Assembly: GCA_023409265.1 (NCBI GenBank)
Contig: JAEYHZ010000014.1
Coordinates: forward strand, 558,001-622,000
Origin: Bacillota bacterium
Lineage (GTDB): Bacteria; Bacillota; Clostridia; Acetivibrionales; DSM-1351
Direction: 5' to 3'
DNA: 64,000 nucleotides
Below the pieces are notes generated by a model that had not been told where the DNA came from, searched no databases, and was given only the letters and a program-made list of their open reading frames with translations. Within the stretch, counting starts at the first letter, position 1. Each line of letters begins with the position of its first letter. Below are positions 45,099 to 52,504 of this stretch, piece by piece. A program made the position numbers and the translations under genes.

Positions 45099-46001
45099 AT
45101 GAAAACAGATATATCAGAAAAGTGGTTACCGGTGTATGAAGCATTAAGCAGTGATGTGCGCCTTAAAATTATTAACCTACTTGCAGAAAATCCTCTAAAC
45201 ATAAAGCAGTTGGCTGAGCACCTGGGTTTAAGCAGTGCTATTGTAACCATGCACGTTAAGAAGCTGGAGACAGCCGGAATTATACGTTGTGAACGTAAAA
45301 GCATCAACGGATCTGTTCAGAAGCTATGCTTTTTAGACGTAGATTCTATAGAAGTCAACTTTCCGGCAAAGCAGTCCAAGGTCAGGAATTTTCATGAATT
45401 TGCAATGCCAATCGGGCATTACTCCGACTTCAGCGCTACCCCAACCTGCGGAATAGCAACTCCCGAAAAAGTTATCGGACAATTTGACGATCCAAGATAC
45501 TTTTTGGATCCTGACAGAGTAAATGCCGGTATTTTGTGGTTTACAGAAGGTTATGTGGAGTATAAGGTTCCCAACTTTTTATTGTCAATCCAGCAGCCCG
45601 ATGAATTGGAAATATCAATGGAGCTGGGTTCAGAAGCACCCGGCGTTAATAATAACTGGCCTTCAGATATAACTTTTTTCCTTAATGAACAAAAGCTCGG
45701 TGAGTGGACAAGTCCGGGAGACTTTGGCAACAGCAGAGGAAAATTCACCCCTGACTGGTGGAGTCTTCACGTTGGGCAATACGGCCTTTACAAAGCAATA
45801 AGAATTACCCACGATGGAACCTATATTGATGGGCTAAAGGTTTCGGACGTTACTCTTTCATCTTTGGACATCCGTCAGAAATACTGGTCCTTCAGAATAG
45901 CAGTTCTTCCGGATGCGGTTAATGCAGGCGGTATAACCCTGTTTGGCAAGGGCTTTGGAAATTACAGCAGAGATATTATGTTCAGACTGTATTTTAAATA
46001 G
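45099..46001 (+). CDS. ArsR-like winged-helix regulator with C-terminal sensory domain
   Basis: 300 residues. Residues ~8-85 are an ArsR/HTH_20-type winged helix (LSSDVRLKIINLLAENPLN, then IKQLAEHLGLSSAIVTMHVK). The remaining ~200 residues are beta-rich and aromatic (DITFFLNEQKLGEW, FTPDWWSLHVG), unlike small metal-sensing ArsR proteins. They may bind a sugar. GGAGG precedes the ATG. It is divergent from the GH51 gene. It is a regulator with reasonable certainty; ligand and fold of the second domain are not known to me. Confidence 0.82.
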   Translation: MKTDISEKWLPVYEALSSDVRLKIINLLAENPLNIKQLAEHLGLSSAIVTMHVKKLETAGIIRCERKSINGSVQKLCFLDVDSIEVNFPAKQSKVRNFHEFAMPIGHYSDFSATPTCGIATPEKVIGQFDDPRYFLDPDRVNAGILWFTEGYVEYKVPNFLLSIQQPDELEISMELGSEAPGVNNNWPSDITFFLNEQKLGEWTSPGDFGNSRGKFTPDWWSLHVGQYGLYKAIRITHDGTYIDGLKVSDVTLSSLDIRQKYWSFRIAVLPDAVNAGGITLFGKGFGNYSRDIMFRLYFK

Positions 46002-46086
46002 ATGTGATTGGAAAGGCTTATAGCAGCCTGGTATTTAAAAAGAGCAAAATCTCTGAATAATATTAACTGGTAAATAAAACTAAGTG

Positions 46087-46115
46087 TTGCTTTTTTCTTT
46101 ATTTTGTATTAATAT
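46087..46115 (+). promoter_or_regulatory. Candidate promoter of tRNA-Arg
   Basis: TTGCTT (46087-46092), 17 bp, TAATAT (46110-46115), 36 bases before the tRNA. The region is AT-rich, so the match could be chance. Confidence 0.35.
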
Positions 46116-46151
46116 ATTATGTGCACCGTGAATTTCATGAGTGCAAAAAAT

Positions 46152-46228
46152 GCGCCCGTAGCTCAATTGGATAGAGCGTTTGGCTACGGACCAAAAGGTT
46201 GTGGATTCGATCTCTGCCGGGCGCGCCA
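46152..46228 (+). tRNA. tRNA-Arg (anticodon ACG), prophage attachment site
   Basis: The 77-base cloverleaf is complete: acceptor GCGCCCG with CGGGCGC, D-arm GCTC/GAGC, anticodon arm TTTGG-CTACGGA-CCAAA with anticodon ACG, T-arm GTGGA-TTCGATC-TCTGC, discriminator G and encoded CCA. Phage genes begin just beyond its 3' end, so its 3' half is the likely integration core. Confidence 0.95.
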
Positions 46229-46232
46229 ACAT

Positions 46233-46266
46233 AAAAACCCTCTAGCTTAAGGCTTTGAGGGTTTTT
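46233..46266. terminator. Terminator after tRNA-Arg
   Basis: A 10-bp perfect stem, AAAAACCCTC (46233-46242) with GAGGGTTTTT (46257-46266), and a T-run. The stop codon and last codons of the excisionase-like gene lie inside it, so it also ends that minus-strand transcript. Confidence 0.82.
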
Positions 46267-46468
46267 TGTTTATACTGGATATCTTTATACTTTCTTGATT
46301 TGACACCGTATTGACACCGTATTGTTCTAAAGCATTGCACGGTACAAAAAATCTATCTCCAACTTTTACATTGGGTAATTTTTCTACTAGATTTGAAATT
46401 TTTTCTTTTGGGATTTTTAATAGGTCAGTTAATTCTAAATCGCTTATGTACTTTTTAGCCTCGTTCAT
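46247..46468 (-). CDS. Small excisionase-like / MerR-type HTH protein
   Basis: 73 residues. The core LTDLLKIPKEKISNLVEKLP followed by KVGDRFFVPCNALEQY matches the pattern of short winged-helix excisionase-type proteins (a helix-turn-helix, then a basic GxRxxIP wing). CCGGAGG precedes the ATG. It is the last gene before the tRNA attachment site, so a role in prophage excision is reasonable. The C-terminal tail is encoded by terminator sequence. It could equally be a host accessory regulator. Confidence 0.65.
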   Translation of the reverse strand: MNEAKKYISDLELTDLLKIPKEKISNLVEKLPNVKVGDRFFVPCNALEQYGVNTVSNQESIKISSINKKPSKP

Positions 46469-46697
46469 AGTTTTCCTCCGGTAGAATAAAATGCGTTTGT
46501 TTTATTCCCAAAGAGGTATCACGCTTAAATAATTGCTTAATTACAATATAAATCATTATAAATTCATTGTTATTTTGCAATGCAAATTTGACATACGTAA
46601 AATTTTATTATACTATATTCCTGTGGACATACAAAGTCAACACAAATATGTAAAGTGATATCCTCTTGGGTATTGCAGTTATAAAGGAGCTGTCTAT

Positions 46698-46757
46698 CTA
46701 TCCCGCCAAGTTTAGTTGAGACGCTCTTTTATTTTGTTCATCTTTGTATACAATCAA
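46698..46757 (-). other. Possible 19-residue peptide gene under an SOS-box-like site
   Basis: TTG at 46757 has GGAGGTGG 7 bases upstream and reads 19 codons to TAG at 46698 (IVYKDEQNKRASQLNLAG after the start). A TTGGAA-17-TAATAT promoter lies at 46810-46782. It is too short to assign and may be chance, or the 5' fragment of a deleted SOS gene. Confidence 0.25.
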
Positions 46758-46822
46758 TTTACCACCTCCAGTATCAATAATATATTATCATAGTTTTGTC
46801 TTCTTTCCAATTAAATCAAATT

Positions 46823-46836
46823 CGAACATGCGTTCG
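46823..46836. promoter_or_regulatory. LexA (SOS) box-like palindrome
   Basis: CGAACATGCGTTCG fits the Gram-positive LexA consensus CGAACRNRYGTTYG exactly. It lies 12 bp upstream of a minus-strand promoter-like pair, within the prophage end. Confidence 0.6.
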
Positions 46837-47340
46837 CTTCCTATTATATACCTGTTTGGGCTCATTTACAATGTCAAAGAAATTTATAACCACATAATAC
46901 CATATCTGTTTTTAGAAGGCATGTCTCATACTCGGCTATTTTCAACAATTAATAAAATTTAAGTCTAAGAAATACAACTTGTAGAAATATGTAAAACCGT
47001 CTTCACCTTTTTTTATATTTTTAAAACATCTAAAAAACTAAACTATACTAAATATGTCCTATGACTTCTTAACTTCGTTTTTCTTAACCGGATACTATAT
47101 TTTCTTTGAATTTCGTTTTTTATGTTCATTAACCAATTGTAAAACACCTACCAAAATACAGCAAAGTTCAAATTCATCTAAATTTGTGTGTATAACTAAT
47201 TTTTTATACGGATGAATATTATTCTCTTTAATTTTCTTGGCTTATCTCATCAAATAACGCTAAATACGTCATTACACTGCAACTATATCACCTTATAGCA
47301 CATTATTCTGATTTTACTCAGTATTACTCTGTTATACTTT

Positions 47341-47400
47341 CAATTACTTTTGATAACCTTTTATAACCTTTAATAACTTTGAATAACTTTTAGTTTACTT
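47341..47400. repeat. 10-bp phased tandem repeats (nnATAACYTT)
   Basis: Five to six consecutive 10-base units with consensus ATAACYTT, best at 47351-47390. Spacing of one helical turn puts all copies on one DNA face, as in protein-binding arm sites or iterons. Confidence 0.6.
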
Positions 47401-47543
47401 TATGAGTACGCAGAGCCACCATTAAAAAATCAACCACGGTTATAAAAATTTATTATTTACAATTAATACTACTGATTATATTATAATTTATATCATGTCA
47501 TATTTTAATATACTTTTTCATATGACAAAGGAAAGAGGTCAAA

Positions 47544-48419
47544 ATGATTGTTCCTGCTGCGTTTGAATATAACAACACCATATATAATGGCTATAATTTA
47601 TTACAAAATAGAATAATATTTGAAGGAGAGAAAAAAGATGTCATTATTAAGAACCTTAATGATGTGCTCTTTGAACTCCTTAAGCTAAATATAACTAACA
47701 ATAACGATATTATAGATTTCATAAAAACGTACGGATTATTATATTATCCAGAAAGCGAAACTGAAATAGATATAAATAAGTATAAATCCTATATCTTAGC
47801 TATAAGAGCAGTTATTGAATTAAAAGCAGCATGTGAACAAAATAATCTTGATAATGTTATATATTGGCTTTGTGTTGTCACTATTACTGGTTATCCTTCG
47901 TATTCTTATTGCGCAGAAAACAGTCCTATCCAAATATTTCTTAAAACATTACCCAAAAGTAGTTTAAGTATTTTTACCTGTCCTTCATGCAATAATTATC
48001 ATGTCAGAGCCTTCGATGATTATATCCCCTTTAAAATTAATTGGGATACTTTAAACTTTGAATATAATTTTGAGTATACACGGTATGTAAAGAGACTTAA
48101 TATTTTGAAGAAAAACAAGCTGTTTGAATGCGCACTTAGCTTGTGCATTGATTTAATAAATGAAAAAATCAAAGGAATTAGGTTAAAGATAAATCCGAAT
48201 TTTAATGGTAATTGGACTGCAGATTCTCTTCTTAATGCATTATACTATGTTTTATTTTATAAAGTAACAAATAACACCCCAATAAGAAAATGCTCCTGTA
48301 GTACATGCAATAATTATTTTGAAATAATCGGTAATTACAATAAAATTTACTGTTCTCAAGAGTGCGGCCTCCTTGAGGCAAAGAGGAAGCAACGTATGAG
48401 ACAAAAATTAAAAAAATAA
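47544..48419 (+). CDS. Hypothetical protein with two Cys-rich zinc-binding-like motifs
   Basis: 291 residues, not assigned to a known function. Mid-protein FTCPSCNNYHV is a CxxC knuckle. The C-terminus has CSCSTCNNYFEII, then IYCSQECGLLEAKRKQRMRQ, resembling CGNR/DUF6076-type zinc fingers followed by a basic tail that could touch nucleic acid. AAAGAGG precedes the ATG. It reads against the phage late genes and lies between them and the attachment site, so it is probably accessory cargo. It is more AT-rich than the host genes. A hairpin follows immediately. Confidence 0.7.
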   Translation: MIVPAAFEYNNTIYNGYNLLQNRIIFEGEKKDVIIKNLNDVLFELLKLNITNNNDIIDFIKTYGLLYYPESETEIDINKYKSYILAIRAVIELKAACEQNNLDNVIYWLCVVTITGYPSYSYCAENSPIQIFLKTLPKSSLSIFTCPSCNNYHVRAFDDYIPFKINWDTLNFEYNFEYTRYVKRLNILKKNKLFECALSLCIDLINEKIKGIRLKINPNFNGNWTADSLLNALYYVLFYKVTNNTPIRKCSCSTCNNYFEIIGNYNKIYCSQECGLLEAKRKQRMRQKLKK

Positions 48420-48423
48420 ACTC

Positions 48424-48441
48424 CTCTGGTTCATGCCAGAG
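48424..48441. terminator. Hairpin terminator between convergent accessory genes
   Basis: CTCTGG (48424-48429) pairs with CCAGAG (48436-48441). On the minus strand a T-rich stretch follows, and on the plus strand AAGCATTTTATT. A short stem, so moderate confidence. Confidence 0.55.
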
Positions 48442-48463
48442 AAGCATTTTATTAATATATGTT

Positions 48464-49015
48464 CTATACATTTTGTGTTTGATTCTGTATGTAAGATAAT
48501 GTTGCAGCCATTTTCTTTGCAAGTTCAAAGTTTGTTTTATAAACAAATGAATCTTTTTTGGTTTTAGTAGAAATAAAATTCACAATCCATTCAGGGTTAT
48601 TTAAATCATTGACTCTTACACGTAATTGAAGTTTTGTACATGTATTACTTATTTGTTTTGATCTTGCCCCACCAACTACTGCTCCCACAACCCCAAACAA
48701 AACCCCACCAACTAAAGCGCTACCAACCCTACCTTTAGCTATGCTTTCTCCATCCTCATATACTTCAAATTCATTTAAATCGCTATACTGATATATCTTT
48801 GGTTGAATATTAAAGCTAGTTTTCAAGCACCATTGTTTTGCAACATCATCAACAAACAATATGTTCCCACCAATTTCAATTCGCTTACTTTCTGTAAAGT
48901 TAGCCGCTTTTAATTGTTCTGAAAACTGGTTATTTTTCTTTTTTGTGTTTTTACCACTAATAACTACAGAAACAATAATTAGTGCTAAAATTAAAAGTAT
49001 TACAACTGCAACCAT
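48464..49015 (-). CDS. Membrane protein with glycine-zipper segment, function unknown
   Basis: 183 residues. An N-terminal membrane helix (~2-20), a soluble domain (~25-92), then a glycine-zipper hairpin (~93-115, GSALVGGVLFGVVGAVVGG) and a beta-rich C-terminus. Proteins of this plan (often found with SHOCT domains) occur in Firmicute genomes and mobile elements without known role. GGGAGG precedes the ATG. Located between holin and attachment site, so possibly a lysogenic accessory gene. Confidence 0.65.
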   Translation of the reverse strand: MVAVVILLILALIIVSVVISGKNTKKKNNQFSEQLKAANFTESKRIEIGGNILFVDDVAKQWCLKTSFNIQPKIYQYSDLNEFEVYEDGESIAKGRVGSALVGGVLFGVVGAVVGGARSKQISNTCTKLQLRVRVNDLNNPEWIVNFISTKTKKDSFVYKTNFELAKKMAATLSYIQNQTQNV

Positions 49016-49095
49016 ATTCTACCTCCCAAATTATACTTTATTCATAATTTACCACTAAAACCAACATAATACAATGATTTTATTGTTTATTTTAC

Positions 49096-49206
49096 ATACT
49101 TTGGAACAAGCCTGTTCCTCCAAAGTATAGAAATCTTCCTTTCTTTTGGTGTCTAACCAAGGAACGTGAGGAACAGAAATAGCGGAGCTGCGGCTGCCGC
49201 TTTTTG
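49096..49206 (+). other. Structured region ending in a terminator-like hairpin
   Basis: A long hairpin at 49096-49128 (ATACTTT...AAAGTAT with inner GGAACA/TGTTCC) is followed by GAGGAAC at 49168-49174. A GC-rich hairpin with T-run lies at 49181-49206 (AGCGG...CCGCT then TTTTTG). No gene upstream on the plus strand needs this terminator, so a small RNA is possible; no promoter was identified for it. Confidence 0.35.
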
Positions 49207-49240
49207 TTTGCTTAAAATCCCATAATTACTAAAAAAAGTA

Positions 49241-49269
49241 TTGACTTTTACGGTACGTAATGTTATAAT
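49241..49269 (+). promoter_or_regulatory. Strong sigma-A promoter with palindromic operator in the spacer
   Basis: TTGACT (49241-49246), 17 bp, TATAAT (49264-49269). Between them TTACG (49248-49252), GTA, CGTAA (49256-49260) forms a near-perfect palindrome. A repressor bound there would block polymerase. It drives the small plus-strand genes that follow. Confidence 0.75.
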
Positions 49270-49296
49270 TAAAACATGGAAAGGGGGTGGTAAACG

Positions 49297-49410
49297 GTGG
49301 TTGAAATAATAAAGGACTTACTTGAAATACTGGTATTTATCTTAACAATAATCACTCTGACAAAGGAATTGTTAAAATCCAGTAAAAACAAGAAGTCCCG
49401 AAAGCACTAG
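49297..49410 (+). CDS. 37-residue single-helix membrane peptide (holin-like / type I toxin-like)
   Basis: A GTG start at 49297 has AAGGGGGTGG 6 bases upstream. The product (MVEIIKDLLEILVFILTIIT, then a basic tail ending KNKKSRKH) is a short amphipathic start, one membrane helix and a Lys/Arg-rich end. That is the layout of Firmicute holin-like type I toxins. A GGGGG-AGCAAT-CCCCC hairpin (49415-49430) lies 4 bases past the stop, as often seen after such toxin genes. No antisense antitoxin promoter was identified. It could instead be a phage membrane peptide. Confidence 0.6.
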   Translation: MVEIIKDLLEILVFILTIITLTKELLKSSKNKKSRKH

Positions 49411-49414
49411 GTTT

Positions 49415-49430
49415 GGGGGAGCAATCCCCC
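49415..49430 (+). terminator. GC hairpin after the 37-residue peptide gene
   Basis: GGGGG (49415-49419), loop AGCAAT, CCCCC (49426-49430). It is followed by TTCC rather than a T-run, so it may stabilise or partly end the transcript. Confidence 0.45.
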
Positions 49431-49465
49431 TTCCTAAATATAGTATATCACAACCACTGGGAAAT

Positions 49466-49624
49466 ATGAAACAAAATTTTACTACAATCATTTTAGTAGC
49501 ACTGGTTATTTTGAACATTATAGACGGTGACTTTAAGAACCCGTCAGCACTGGATATTATCAAATCAATATTACTGTTATCATGCATTGTTTTGCTGATT
49601 ATCCGGAACAAAAGAAAGGAATAA
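49466..49624 (+). CDS. 52-residue two-helix membrane peptide
   Basis: ATG at 49466 to TAA at 49624. Two hydrophobic helices (IILVALVILNII and SILLLSCIVLLII) are joined by a polar loop (DGDFKNPSALD), with a basic end RNKRKE. The ribosome binding site is weak (CTGGGA). It follows the 37-residue gene on the same strand and may be a small holin or partner peptide. Existence as a gene is likely but unproven. Confidence 0.5.
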   Translation: MKQNFTTIILVALVILNIIDGDFKNPSALDIIKSILLLSCIVLLIIRNKRKE

Positions 49625-49630
49625 AACTGA

Positions 49631-49819
49631 ATGGTTAAGGACATTAAACTTATTGCTAAAAAAGGCGGGAACGGGTACATTTCAAGCTATACAATTAACC
49701 TATCTTTGAATGAAGCTCGTGAATGTGGGTTTATTGATGATACCGGTACCGCCTTACCGGTTGAAAAAGTTATTAATCCGGAGTCTCACGAAATTATTAT
49801 AAGGCTTAAGGCGGATTAA
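49631..49819 (+). CDS. 62-residue soluble protein, function unknown
   Basis: The product begins MVKDIKLIAKKGGNGYISSY and ends HEIIIRLKAD. It looks like a small beta-rich fold. AAGGA lies 11 bases before the ATG. It is 6 bases after the two-helix peptide gene, so all three form one plus-strand unit opposite to the late genes. I do not recognise the family. Confidence 0.5.
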   Translation: MVKDIKLIAKKGGNGYISSYTINLSLNEARECGFIDDTGTALPVEKVINPESHEIIIRLKAD

Positions 49820-49898
49820 TTTCCGCCTTTTAAGCTTTACATTTTGATGCGCAAATATCTTTCAATTTTTACATGCTTTTGTCAATTATTCAGGAAAA

Positions 49899-50366
49899 TT
49901 ACTTACCTTCTGTCAATTTCTCACCTGCTGCATCAACCGTGGTTTTAAATATAGCAATAGCTTTTTTAAGGAAATCCGGAACTGGTGCACCCATTTTCCC
50001 GGCGTTTTCAACTATACTGCCTAACTCAGTTAAAATGTACCATATAAGCATTATTGGGCATATTAGTACGGTGTATGTAAAGGGCAACTGTATACTTGGA
50101 ATGTTATTTACCACAATACCAATAACTATATCTAAAATTATTGTTCCAAGGATTACAACAATACAGCCTGCTTTATGCCATATCCCTTCCCATCCTCGTC
50201 TTGAGCTCCATTCTCCGTTTTTAGCGGCGGCTAGCGACCCGGTTATCCAGTCACTTGTAAGACATAAAACAAAGATTACTACCATCCATCCGAACCAACC
50301 AAGCCAAGCTGATATTCCAGCTGCTATCGCCGTTACGGTTACCTTAAATGCATTAATATTATCCAT
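49899..50366 (-). CDS. Phage holin, holin_4 (Cph1/TcdE-like) family
   Basis: 155 residues with about three to four membrane segments (IAAGISAWLGWFGWMVVIFV, IVVILGTIILDIVIGIVV and VLICPIMLIWYIL) and the family phrase DWITGSLAAAKNGEWSSRRG. It permeabilises the membrane so that endolysin reaches the wall. Starts 2 bases after the amidase gene. Confidence 0.9.
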   Translation of the reverse strand: MDNINAFKVTVTAIAAGISAWLGWFGWMVVIFVLCLTSDWITGSLAAAKNGEWSSRRGWEGIWHKAGCIVVILGTIILDIVIGIVVNNIPSIQLPFTYTVLICPIMLIWYILTELGSIVENAGKMGAPVPDFLKKAIAIFKTTVDAAGEKLTEGK

Positions 50367-50368
50367 AG

Positions 50369-51055
50369 TTATTTTCCTCCATAACTTTTAGCTATTTTTA
50401 TTATTAAAGCCTGAAAAGCCGGGTCTATGTCCTTTCTTTTCAGCCAATATGAGTAACTTGAATCTATCTTCTTTACAACAATTTCAAGAGCTTCTTCAAA
50501 GGTCATTGGATTTTCCATAGCTGCTTTTACCAGGGGGATAAAATATTGCTCAGCTGCAGCCTTTGAATTGCCGCCAAAGTACTTTGTTCCAGGACACGAT
50601 TTATTTTGAACCCAGCAATGGTATATAAGAGTTGAAGTGGACGGAACTATATTAAACTTTTTACACAGAAGGGCATTGAGCAATATAATGCTTTGCTTTT
50701 GCTCCTCTGTAATAACATCAATATCAAAATTACCGACGTTCTCAATAGTGATGGAGTCTTTATTCCCAGGACTAAGGAAGCCCCCTCCATCTTTTGTAAG
50801 TGGTCGCCCTACACAAATTGTTCCATCAGGAAATGTGCTGAAATGCTGTGCTATTTCACTCATTTTGAGTGTTCCGACATGATAGTTTTCCATACTCCTC
50901 ATTAGCTGAAAATGATTGTTTTTTACGTCTTTATATGCCGGAGATGCAGTATGATGCTGTTGGATAGTTTTAAAGGGTTTAGCCCCTTTCATTCCTTCAA
51001 TATAAGTCCTCAGTTCTTCCCTGTTCATTAAAATGAACTTACCCTCTTGTTTCAT
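50369..51055 (-). CDS. Phage endolysin, N-acetylmuramoyl-L-alanine amidase (Amidase_2)
   Basis: 228 residues. The amidase_2/PGRP fold spans ~25-165. Predicted zinc ligands are H34 or H35 in IQQHHTASPA, H146 in LIYHCWVQ and C154 in KSCPG. A helical tail (~175-228) may bind the cell wall. There is no signal peptide, consistent with holin-dependent release. AGGGTGAG precedes the ATG. The hairpin at 51087-51120 separates it from the gene upstream, so lysis genes may have their own promoter or depend on read-through. Confidence 0.9.
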   Translation of the reverse strand: MKQEGKFILMNREELRTYIEGMKGAKPFKTIQQHHTASPAYKDVKNNHFQLMRSMENYHVGTLKMSEIAQHFSTFPDGTICVGRPLTKDGGGFLSPGNKDSITIENVGNFDIDVITEEQKQSIILLNALLCKKFNIVPSTSTLIYHCWVQNKSCPGTKYFGGNSKAAAEQYFIPLVKAAMENPMTFEEALEIVVKKIDSSYSYWLKRKDIDPAFQALIIKIAKSYGGK

Positions 51056-51086
51056 GTTCTCACCCTTTCATATTTTTTGAAATAAC

Positions 51087-51120
51087 AAAAAGGACTACCC
51101 TTTTCTGAGTAATCCTTTTT
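51087..51120 (-). terminator. Terminator before the lysis genes
   Basis: An 11-12-bp stem (51087-51098 with 51108-51120, one G-U) with A- and T-runs on both sides. It lies 30 bases after the stop codon of the 51150-51824 gene. Confidence 0.75.
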
Positions 51121-51149
51121 ATCCTTCTTACAATTATTTACTTACAATA

Positions 51150-51824
51150 CTATTTGTTTGCACCACTCATAATTGACATAGATGCAGCTCCCAATACTTG
51201 TACTATTGCCCCATAAAACCATCCATGTTTTGAAAGATGATTACCCAACTTGTCAATAAACCCTTTTTTAGGGCTTATTTGCTTTGTTTTAATCATCTCA
51301 TCTACAATAGTTTTTAGTTCATTTTTTAATGATATTAATTCTTCCTTATCTTCTCCACCTTTTTCCTCAATAAGTTTCCCAATATTAGTAAAAGAATTAT
51401 CGATTGATTGCGTAGAGTCAATTACATTTCCCAACGTAACGATGCCATTTGGAGCATTAATATAACCTACATTAAATGTGGAGGTGTTGATTTGTTTTAA
51501 GAACTCTTCTCTTTCTTTTTCTCTCCCAGCCTTTATCTTTTGCAATTCATTAGTTTCTATAAATATCAGATTTCTTCTAAATCCAAAGTTTGGAGTTAAA
51601 TCCGATTCATTGCTTAGTGAGTATCCAAGGTTACTAAAGAAATCAATTATATCTGACTTGATTTGTCTATAGCGTTCAAAATTATCATTTGTTTTTATTT
51701 GAATCTCATATTCTTTTTCATTTCTTTGTCTATGCCATATCCACCCATTACCTCCTTCTATATTCCACATTCCAAAACAATTAATATTGTATTTATTAGC
51801 TATTTTACTTAAATCCTCATGCAT
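51150..51824 (-). CDS. Hypothetical protein in the phage late region
   Basis: 224 residues, family not recognised. The N-terminal ~110 residues are a mixed alpha/beta domain (CFGMWNIEGGNGWIWHRQRN). A polar helical segment (~111-185) contains an acidic/lysine-rich stretch, and a weakly hydrophobic C-terminal helix (HGWFYGAIVQVLGAASMSIM) may insert in a membrane. TAGGAG precedes the ATG. It lies between fibre and lysis genes and is followed by its own terminator, typical of a moron (accessory gene expressed in the lysogen). Defence or exclusion function is only a possibility. Confidence 0.65.
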   Translation of the reverse strand: MHEDLSKIANKYNINCFGMWNIEGGNGWIWHRQRNEKEYEIQIKTNDNFERYRQIKSDIIDFFSNLGYSLSNESDLTPNFGFRRNLIFIETNELQKIKAGREKEREEFLKQINTSTFNVGYINAPNGIVTLGNVIDSTQSIDNSFTNIGKLIEEKGGEDKEELISLKNELKTIVDEMIKTKQISPKKGFIDKLGNHLSKHGWFYGAIVQVLGAASMSIMSGANK

Positions 51825-51927
51825 ATTAACACTCCTATATTTTTACTTTTTACTTAGTATTCTTCAAATGAATCTGAATTCCTCTAAGATTAATAAAAAG
51901 AAAGGGAATTAAGAGACTACTTATTGT

Positions 51928-52503
51928 CTACCAGCTTATATCCTTCCAGGTATCATCCTCACAGGCCAATATCTGCGCTTTTAGCTCATGGAACCTTATC
52001 CATTGGTTTTTTAAGTGAACGTCAAACCCGTCACTGTATAACTTCCTGAACTGCTCAACGGTATACTCCTTCGGGAACCCTCCTTTTTCTTTCCAGAGTA
52101 CAGTTGTTTGAAGCCCAGCATTAATTCCGGAAAGGTAGGCTGTCATATTGTCCTGGTCTTGTCTTTCAAAACCATAGAATTTCATTTCACCGTCGGCATC
52201 AGAATAAAACCCATTTAAAATAGTCTCTGTACATGCCCGGTCAAGCTCTGCAATCTTTGCAGCTTTCATTTCTTCTACTGTAGGAGAACTTTCAGGTTTA
52301 ACCCCGCCGGTGTCCTTATAGTATTCGTGGTACGCTTGGAATACTTCTTTTTCAGATTCTGTGCAATCTTCTTCCGGAATAAAGGTTACTAAACCATCTG
52401 GAAGGGTAGTACTAAAACCACCTTCAATGAAGTTCATATCCTCTATATTACCTAAATCCTCAGAATTGTTATATATTACTTTTCCGTCCTGTAGTCTTAA
52501 CAT
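51928..52503 (-). CDS. Phage tail protein with DUF4376-like C-terminus
   Basis: 191 residues. The C-terminal part (~75-190; AKIAELDRACTETILNGFYS, YGFERQDQDNM) resembles the DUF4376 / XkdW-type domain found next to tail-fibre genes, possibly a fibre chaperone. The ATG at 52503 follows AGGGAGGGTG and directly abuts the stop of the fibre gene; the longer reading to 52539 is not supported. Confidence 0.75.
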   Translation of the reverse strand: MLRLQDGKVIYNNSEDLGNIEDMNFIEGGFSTTLPDGLVTFIPEEDCTESEKEVFQAYHEYYKDTGGVKPESSPTVEEMKAAKIAELDRACTETILNGFYSDADGEMKFYGFERQDQDNMTAYLSGINAGLQTTVLWKEKGGFPKEYTVEQFRKLYSDGFDVHLKNQWIRFHELKAQILACEDDTWKDISW

Positions 52504-52504
52504 T

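Larger units (their letters stand above)
46469..47543. other. 1.07-kb AT-rich non-coding region at the prophage end
   Basis: No convincing gene. It contains an SOS-box-like palindrome (46823-46836), a candidate minus-strand promoter with a 19-codon reading frame (46698-46757), a 48-codon minus-strand frame without a normal start (47095-47241) that may be a gene remnant, and 10-bp phased repeats (47341-47400). Confidence 0.55.

Noticed and set aside
46744..46962. 72-codon plus-strand frame in the AT-rich prophage end
   Set aside because: No ribosome binding site, hydrophobic AT-driven composition, and it runs through the SOS-box-like palindrome.
47341..47400. Possible CRISPR array
   Set aside because: Units are 10 bp with no spacers and no cas genes nearby; phased binding sites explain it better.
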